DNA of 9,743 bases from CAZFAT01 sp964517075 (GTDB lineage Bacteria > Acidobacteriota > Vicinamibacteria > Vicinamibacterales > SCN-69-37): positions 1 through 9,743 of the forward strand of contig CAZFAT010000127.1 of assembly GCA_964517075.1 (NCBI GenBank), written 5' to 3'. A program made the position numbers and the translations under genes. How positions within the stretch are numbered: the stretch's first letter is position 1; every line of letters begins with the position of its first letter. Below, in pieces: positions 6,253-9,743 of this stretch. The notes beneath the pieces are model-generated. The model saw nothing but the letters and a program-made list of their open reading frames with translations, had not been told where the DNA came from and made no database searches.

Positions 6253-6804
6253 ATGGGACCGCTCGACATCACGGGCATCCCGCGCCTGTTGCTCGGACTG
6301 CTGACCGGTGTGCTGTTCGGGTTCATCCTGCAGCGCTCACGGCTGACCCGGTACGCGACGATCGTCGGGTTCTTCCGGCTGACGGACCTCACCATGCTCA
6401 AGGTGATGATGGTCGCCATCGTCTCCGGCATGATCGGCGTGTACGCGCTGCACGACCTCGGCCTCGTGAACCTTCACGTCAAGCCGCTCCTGCTCGGCGC
6501 CAACGTGATGGGGGGCGTGATCTTCGGCGTCGGGATGCTGCTGCTCGGATTCTGACCCGGCACCTGCGCGGGCGCCTTCGGCGAAGGCCGCCTCGACGTA
6601 CTACGGGGGATCGGAGGCATCCTCATCGGCGCCGCCATCTACTCGGAGGTGTACCCGTACATCACCGGCAACCTGCTCGAGCTCGGCGGCTTCGGCAAGC
6701 TCACCCTGCCGTCGCTGCTCGGCGTGAACCACTGGCTCGTGATCGTGCCCCTCGCGGTCCTCGTGGCCGTGATGCTGCGCTGGGTCGACCGCAAGAGGGT
6801 GTGA
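6253..6804 (+). CDS. YeeE/YedE-family membrane half-transporter, probable selenoprotein (in-frame TGA = Sec101)
   Basis: Reading through the TGA at 6553-6555 gives 183 residues with about five membrane segments (near 10-26, 46-66, 83-101, 113-131 and 155-173). The N-terminal part, with FGFILQRSR, MKVMMVAIVSGMIGVYAL-like hydrophobic stretches and MGGVIFGVGMLLLGF, matches the other half of YeeE. The TGA then falls where the family has the cysteine of GYCPGT: GF-U-PGTCAGAFGEGRLD. The frame continues with AAIYSEVYPYI and GKLTLPSLLGVNHWLVI, as in intact homologues, to TGA 6802-6804. A strong stem-loop lies at bSECIS distance. A further cysteine (Cys105) sits four residues after Sec101. The ATG is one base after the previous stop, with GGAGG at 6241-6245. 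With the previous gene it would assemble the two-half YeeE fold. Simple reading would end it at 6555 (100 residues). Confidence 0.85.
6553..6555 (+). other. In-frame UGA, probable selenocysteine codon (YeeE half 2)
   Basis: The TGA is codon 101 of the frame opened at 6253. It occupies the position of the conserved cysteine in the family's G(Y/F)CPGT motif, equivalent to the GGCATG cysteine of E. coli YeeE. Eighty-two further family-like codons follow in the same frame. Confidence 0.8.
6571..6592 (+). promoter_or_regulatory. Candidate bSECIS stem-loop for Sec101
   Basis: GCCTTC (6574-6579) pairs with GAAGGC (6583-6588) around the loop GGC. The helix is extended by GGC (6571-6573) with GCC (6590-6592) across one bulged C at 6589. 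The loop begins 24 bases after the UGA and its first base is G, as the bacterial SECIS model requires. It is longer than the stem-loop of the first gene and differs from it in sequence, so the two are not a simple duplication. Confidence 0.65.
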
Positions 6805-7033
6805 TGACGGCGTCGCCCAGCGCAGCGTCGCCCTCGCCACCCCACCGCCCGATCGCCGCTCGTCGGCGCGCTCAACGTCAAGGTGCCGTCGCGGCGGACC
6901 GGGGGCCCGCCCATGCATGACGCCAGCGCGGACGAAAGCGGTCAAGCGGGTCCAAGGCAGAGTGCGCCGCCATTGATCGTCACCTCCAGGAACCTGATCG
7001 TCGAGAATGTCGGTGGTTTTACGGTGGCCGCCA

Positions 7034-7055
7034 GGTGGGGCCCGGGCGCCCCACC
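7034..7055. repeat. 8-bp GC inverted repeat, possible transcript end
   Basis: GGTGGGGC (7034-7041) and GCCCCACC (7048-7055) are exact reverse complements around CCGGGC. No T tract follows, so it is at most an imperfect terminator for the YeeE operon, about 230 bases after its last stop. Confidence 0.45.
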
Positions 7056-7123
7056 GCCGAGGCAGCGCCGCGCCATCTCTGACGTGCGCCGGCGACACCG
7101 CCTTTGTCCATACCACTCTACGT

Positions 7124-7140
7124 CTGGTGCGGTGTATGCA
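7124..7140 (+). promoter_or_regulatory. Possible sigma54 (-24/-12) promoter upstream of the lipoprotein pair
   Basis: CTGGTGCGGTGTATGCA has CTGG and TGCA with ten bases between GG and GC, the -24/-12 spacing. It differs from the consensus at the CA after TGG and at the first T of TTGC. Transcription would start near 7150, about 100 bases before the ATG at 7251. It ends in the same ATGCA as the site ahead of hsp20. A chance match is quite possible. Confidence 0.25.
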
Positions 7141-7250
7141 ACTGCGGTTGACCTGAGACGGGACGACGCTGGCGCCCCGGCGGCTGCTTCGCGCACGCGT
7201 CCATGACCGCGCTGGTGGGCACAGCCGTTCCGGCGCGGAAGGAGAGCACG

Positions 7251-7451
7251 ATGAGACGACAGATCCTGGCAGTGACGGCGCTCGCATTCGTGACGGCGGT
7301 CGGCCTGGCCGCGTGTGAGGACAAGGGGCTCATGCAGAAGGCGGGAGAGAAGATCGATCGCGCCACCGATCAGGACCAGGTGATCGGCAAGGGTCCCCTC
7401 GAGAAGGCGGGCAAGAACGTCGACGACGCCGCCAAAGACCTCACGAAGTGA
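7251..7451 (+). CDS. Small lipoprotein, entericidin-like in architecture
   Basis: This 66-residue protein begins at ATG 7251 with AAGGAG six bases upstream. Residues 1-21 are a signal sequence ending in lipobox LAAC, so Cys22 would be lipidated and the 45-residue remainder anchored to a membrane. The mature part is highly charged and shows two related segments, LMQKAGEKIDRATD and LEKAGKNVDDAAKD, that would form amphipathic helices. Size and layout recall entericidin-type lipoproteins, but I see no diagnostic residue, so function is unknown. Its stop overlaps the next start (GTGA). Confidence 0.8.
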   Translation: MRRQILAVTALAFVTAVGLAACEDKGLMQKAGEKIDRATDQDQVIGKGPLEKAGKNVDDAAKDLTK

Positions 7452-7558
7452 CGCGCGGCGCGCCGATGATCGTGCTCGCGGCGCTGCTCGCCGCGAGCAC
7501 GGCCTGCACCGCCGTCATGGACCACCCGATGCCTGCGCATCCTGTTCGCCGGTCCTGA
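7448..7558 (+). CDS. Possible 36-residue lipopeptide, coupled to the gene before it
   Basis: A GTG at 7448 overlaps the preceding stop as GTGA and opens 36 codons to TGA 7556-7558. The product has a hydrophobic stretch (MIVLAALLAA) followed by STAC, a weak lipobox, and a short tail TAVMDHPMPAHPVRRS. It could be a real micro-lipoprotein, the start of a decayed gene, or chance. An ATG at 7466 is an alternative start. The hydrophobic codons coincide with a 13-bp hairpin, so the signal may be RNA structure rather than coding. Confidence 0.35.
   Translation: MTRGAPMIVLAALLAASTACTAVMDHPMPAHPVRRS
7471..7501. repeat. Perfect 13-bp inverted repeat (hairpin) between convergent units
   Basis: CGTGCTCGCGGCG (7471-7483) and CGCCGCGAGCACG (7489-7501) are exact reverse complements around CTGCT. 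It lies just after the small lipoprotein gene, where a terminator for the plus-strand unit would be expected, but has no T tract. It also encodes the hydrophobic core of the possible lipopeptide, so the two readings compete. Confidence 0.7.
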
Positions 7559-7577
7559 CGAAATGCTGAGGCGGGCC

Positions 7578-7824
7578 TCACCGAAGATTAGGTCCACCCC
7601 TTGCGCGCTCATATGCTCCGGCTTGGGGTCGCCGCATCGCCGGACGATCTCGTGGGCGCGGCGGACCGCCCTCGGCGAATCTACTCTCAGATCCGTCGGC
7701 GGTGGGCCAGTCGTTCACGTCATACCCGTCGGTCGTCCGGCGGGCTCGCCAGAGCGCGTACGCGCGCTCGGCGATGTCCTCAGTCCTCGGCTGACCTGCT
7801 CGATGCAAAGGGATTGATCGACAT
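7578..7824 (-). pseudogene. DUF2934 protein, frameshifted by a 7-base duplication
   Basis: An ATG directly after the thioredoxin stop (TGAATG) opens MSINPFASSRSAED and then hits TGA at 7782-7780. In another frame the sequence goes on as EDIAERAYALWRARRTTDGYDVNDW, which matches the DUF2934 pattern (IAxRAYxLWxxRGxxDGxDxxDW). The join is a direct repeat of GAGGAC separated by one T (7776-7788). Removing seven bases restores one continuous protein, MSINPFASSRSAED-IAERAYALW. The repaired frame ends at 7578. The C-terminal part is Pro/Arg-rich and looks degenerate. DUF2934 proteins are small and of unknown function. A sequencing or assembly error at the repeat is the alternative. Confidence 0.6.
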
Positions 7825-8061
7825 TCACCTGCCGAGCCAGCCCTCGACCTTCTGACGGCTCGGCACGCCGCCCGCATGGACGACTTGCCCATCGATGACG
7901 ACGCCCGGGGTGGACATGATGCCGTAGCGACTGATGTCCTGCATCTCTTCGACCTTCTCCACCTGGATGTCCACGCCCTTGTCGCGGGCGACCGTTTCGA
8001 GCAGGGTGATGGTGTTCCGGCAGTTAGCGCACCCGGTGCCCAGGACTTTCACGTTCATCAT
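7825..8061 (-). CDS. Mini-thioredoxin (redox-active disulfide protein family)
   Basis: This 78-residue thioredoxin-fold protein has the active site GTGCANC (cysteines 11 and 14), the conserved cis-proline segment MSTPGVVID (49-57) and a C-terminal helix (SRQKVEGWLG). It belongs to the small glutaredoxin-like family (thioredoxin_3 / redox-active disulfide protein 2) often encoded beside COG0701 permeases. It would work in the cytoplasm, probably reducing a metal or metalloid substrate or a thiol of the permease. Start ATG 8061 has AAGGAG six bases upstream; a second ATG follows directly. It lies 20 bases after the permease stop, so the two are co-transcribed. Confidence 0.92.
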   Translation of the reverse strand: MMNVKVLGTGCANCRNTITLLETVARDKGVDIQVEKVEEMQDISRYGIMSTPGVVIDGQVVHAGGVPSRQKVEGWLGR

Positions 8062-8081
8062 GACGTTCTCCTTGTCTGTGA

Positions 8082-9125
8082 CTACAGCACCGCGTTGAAC
8101 ACGTAACCGACGAGCAGGATCCCGGCGGCCACCACCGCGACGAAGGTCAGGATCAAACGCACCTTGAGTACTTTCCGTAGAATGACCATCTCGGGCAGCG
8201 ACAGCGCGATCACGCTCATCATGAAGGCCAGCACGGTGCCCAGGGCGGCGCCCTTGGCCAGCAGCGCCTGCACGATGGGAATCACCCCGGCCGCGTTGGC
8301 GTACATCGGCACGCCCACGAGCACGGCGAGCGGCACTGCCCACCAGGCGTCCTTCCCCATGATGGAGGCCATGAACGCTTCGGGCACGTAGCCATGGATC
8401 GCCGCGCCGATCGCGATGCCGGCAAGGATGTACGGCCAGACCTTGCCGACGATCTGGCGTACGGCGGCGAAGCCCGCGCCGATACGTTCCGAGAGCGTGA
8501 TGTCGGTGTCGCCGACCCGCGCGGTGACACGTGGCATGAGGCGCACCCAGTCTTCGAGATACGCCTCCATCTTGAGCCGCCCGATCACCCAGCCGGCCAC
8601 GATCGCGACGGATAAGCCGAGGCCGAGGTAGAGCAGGGCGATCCGCCAACCGAATAGACCAAACAGCAGGGTGAGCGCCACCTCGTTGACCATCGGGGCG
8701 GCGATGAGAAAGGAGAACGTGACACCGAGCGGCACCCCCGCCTGGACGAATCCGATGAAGAGCGGTACCGCCGAGCACGAGCAGAACGGCGTGACCACCC
8801 CGAGGCTCGCCGCCATGATGTTGGCGACCCCTTCCGTGCGGCCAGCGAGCAGGGCGCGCGTGCGCTCGGGTGTGAAGTAGGAGTTCACCATCCCCATCAC
8901 GAAGACGATGCCGGTGAGCAGGAGCAGGACTTTGGGCGTGTCGTACAGGAAGAACTGCAGAGCACCGCCGAAATGACTCGCGCGATCGACGGGGAGGGCC
9001 GCCACCAGTGCTTCGGAGGCCGGGTTCAGGATGCTGTAGAGGGCCACCCAGAGCACGCCCGCGATTGCCAGGAATTCCCAGGGATGGGTCTCGGGCCAGC
9101 GGCGGGTCGCCGCGGTCATCGTCAT
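8082..9125 (-). CDS. COG0701 (YraQ/ArsP/DUF318) family permease
   Basis: This 347-residue inner-membrane protein has about eight hydrophobic segments (for example near 17-33, 63-79, 118-140, 145-161, 164-181, 231-246, 261-279 and 322-345). Two family signatures are present in the expected halves: TPFCSCSAVPLFIGF (Cys115, Cys117) and GVPMYANAAGVIPIVQALL. Characterised relatives include ArsP, which exports trivalent organoarsenicals, and proteins linked to copper or zinc efflux, so a metal or metalloid efflux role is likely; the substrate cannot be told from sequence. A 50-residue charged cytoplasmic loop (about 186-228) splits the halves. No clear ribosome site precedes the ATG at 9125; an ATG two codons in is possible. 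It sits 35 bases after the multicopper oxidase stop and 20 bases before the mini-thioredoxin. Confidence 0.93.
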   Translation of the reverse strand: MTMTAATRRWPETHPWEFLAIAGVLWVALYSILNPASEALVAALPVDRASHFGGALQFFLYDTPKVLLLLTGIVFVMGMVNSYFTPERTRALLAGRTEGVANIMAASLGVVTPFCSCSAVPLFIGFVQAGVPLGVTFSFLIAAPMVNEVALTLLFGLFGWRIALLYLGLGLSVAIVAGWVIGRLKMEAYLEDWVRLMPRVTARVGDTDITLSERIGAGFAAVRQIVGKVWPYILAGIAIGAAIHGYVPEAFMASIMGKDAWWAVPLAVLVGVPMYANAAGVIPIVQALLAKGAALGTVLAFMMSVIALSLPEMVILRKVLKVRLILTFVAVVAAGILLVGYVFNAVL

Positions 9126-9160
9126 TTACGTTCGCGATGCGCCAGGCCGCGCGCAGACGG

Positions 9161-9743
9161 TCATGACTGGACGCGGTAGTTGCGCATCATCCCCAGGTCT
9201 TCGTGCTCGAGAATATGGCAGTGGTAGAGGTACAGGCCGGTATGGTCCGTGAAACGCATGAGAACGCGCACCCGCTCTCCAGGCCTGACGATCACGACAT
9301 CCTTCCAGCCTTCGTCAACCAGCCCGGCCCCCATGGTGTCGTAGACGGAGGCAAGGCCTCGACCCGGCAGACGCTCGATCACCCTGAACTGCAGGTTGTG
9401 CACGTGCATGGGGTGGGACATGGGGCCGGAGACGTTGGAGAACTCCCACACCTCGGTTGTACCGAGCTTGACGATCTCGTTTTGAGCCACAGCGCCCATC
9501 TCGAACGTGCGGCCATTGAGGGTCAACCGTCCCCGACCCATCTCCACGCGTATGACGCGGGGCGTGTGGCGATTCGCCGCCTCCTCGATGCGTGGCCCGG
9601 GGATGCTGGACAGCCTGGATGGGAGGGCGCGGGCGGCTGCCGCGACCCGGTCCACCCGCACGCTCAGCACGTCGAAGGCGGCGCCATTCGCGAGCGCGCC
9701 GCTTCCGCGCATGCCCGGACCCATGCCCGACCCCATCATCCCC
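9161..9743 (-). CDS. Multicopper oxidase, C-terminal 190 residues (5' end outside window)
   Basis: The frame stays open to the right edge, so only the C-terminal cupredoxin domain is seen. It has both copper signatures: SHPMHVHNLQF (type 1 His plus trinuclear-site HxH) and YHCHILEHEDLGMM (HCH, the type 1 Cys, His and axial Met). All visible copper ligands are intact. A Met/Gly-rich stretch (MMGSGMGPGM) is at the left end of the visible part, similar to the Met-rich segments of CueO/CotA-like oxidases that bind Cu(I). Such enzymes oxidise Cu(I) or phenolics using O2, usually in the periplasm. It leads the permease and thioredoxin genes, suggesting a copper- or metal-tolerance unit. Whether it has a Tat signal lies outside the window. 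Confidence 0.93.
   Translation of the reverse strand, partial: GMMGSGMGPGMRGSGALANGAAFDVLSVRVDRVAAAARALPSRLSSIPGPRIEEAANRHTPRVIRVEMGRGRLTLNGRTFEMGAVAQNEIVKLGTTEVWEFSNVSGPMSHPMHVHNLQFRVIERLPGRGLASVYDTMGAGLVDEGWKDVVIVRPGERVRVLMRFTDHTGLYLYHCHILEHEDLGMMRNYRVQS

Larger units (their letters stand above)
6805..7250. other. Gene-poor region downstream of the YeeE pair
   Basis: No gene is recognised. A 37-codon ORF begins at ATG 6803, overlapping the YeeE stop as TGATG, but its Pro/Ser/Arg-rich product resembles no protein I know. A GTG-started ORF at 6883-7206 is equally unconvincing. The stretch contains an inverted repeat at 7034-7055 and a sigma54-like site at 7124-7140, so it probably ends the YeeE transcript and holds the promoter of the lipoprotein genes at 7251. 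Confidence 0.6.

Noticed and set aside
6132..6555. The two YeeE TGAs as ordinary stops giving 134- and 100-residue proteins, or as pseudogene damage
   Set aside because: Both sit at the one conserved cysteine of each half, coding continues unbroken and family-like after each, and a hairpin follows each at SECIS distance. Pseudogene status remains the main alternative.
1573..6804. General recoding of TGA as tryptophan
   Set aside because: TGA ends ppsA, hsp20, BON and pal at the expected places, and tryptophan is TGG throughout. The family has Cys, not Trp, at both positions.
7148..7153. TTGACC as a -35 box for the lipoprotein gene
   Set aside because: No acceptable -10 box lies 16-18 bases downstream.
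6883..7206. Plus-strand ORF of 107 codons after the YeeE pair
   Set aside because: GTG start without a ribosome site, no recognisable motif, and Arg/Pro-rich composition typical of chance ORFs here.
7370..7690. Minus-strand frame with a protein-like stretch (AHEIVRRCGDPKPEHMSAQG)
   Set aside because: No start with a ribosome site, no recognised family, and it overlaps the lipoprotein gene in antisense. It may be chance.
8062..8778. Long minus-strand frame extending the mini-thioredoxin upstream
   Set aside because: The extension is an off-frame reading of the permease gene; the mini-thioredoxin has its own AAGGAG and the right length.

Overview
The window is GC-rich DNA from a Gram-negative bacterium. 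It carries a Pal lipoprotein, several lipoprotein and export signals, and strong AAGGAG/GGAGG ribosome sites. The divergent GroEL start, the chaperone/PEP-synthase/BON block and the codon use would suit an uncultivated soil or subsurface lineage such as Methylomirabilota/Rokubacteria or a deltaproteobacterium. That is inference; no marker here settles the taxonomy.

Layout. (1) Positions 1-4439, minus strand: a tight stress and envelope operon, read as Hsp20 - PEP synthase (ppsA) - triple-BON protein - Pal lipoprotein - a GroEL-like chaperonin that runs off the left edge. (2) 4440-5389: a divergent, gene-poor stretch with a sigma54-like site ahead of hsp20 and a perfect 13-bp GC hairpin. (3) 5390-6804, plus strand: a small exported protein followed by two YeeE/YedE-family membrane half-proteins. 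Each half is interrupted by an in-frame TGA exactly at the family's conserved cysteine, and each TGA is followed at bSECIS distance by a stem-loop. I read both as selenocysteine codons. (4) 6805-7250: gene-poor. (5) 7251-7558, plus: two tiny lipoprotein genes coupled by a GTGA overlap. (6) 7578-9743, minus: a multicopper oxidase (5' end outside the window), a COG0701/ArsP-type permease, a CxxC mini-thioredoxin, and a frameshifted DUF2934 remnant.

The main result is block 3. A fused YeeE transporter has two related halves, each with an essential cysteine that handles a sulfur (thiosulfate-like) substrate. Here the halves are separate adjacent genes and both cysteine codons are TGA. The sequence after each TGA continues the family precisely (TSGHGLSG and PGT...GEGR) to a normal stop, and the two frames are spaced like an operon. 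A pair of selenocysteine residues in the two halves of one chalcogen transporter would be an unusual system. The right-hand MCO/permease/thioredoxin block is consistent with metal or metalloid stress, so the right half may be an accessory redox, chalcogen and metal-handling region beside a housekeeping stress operon.
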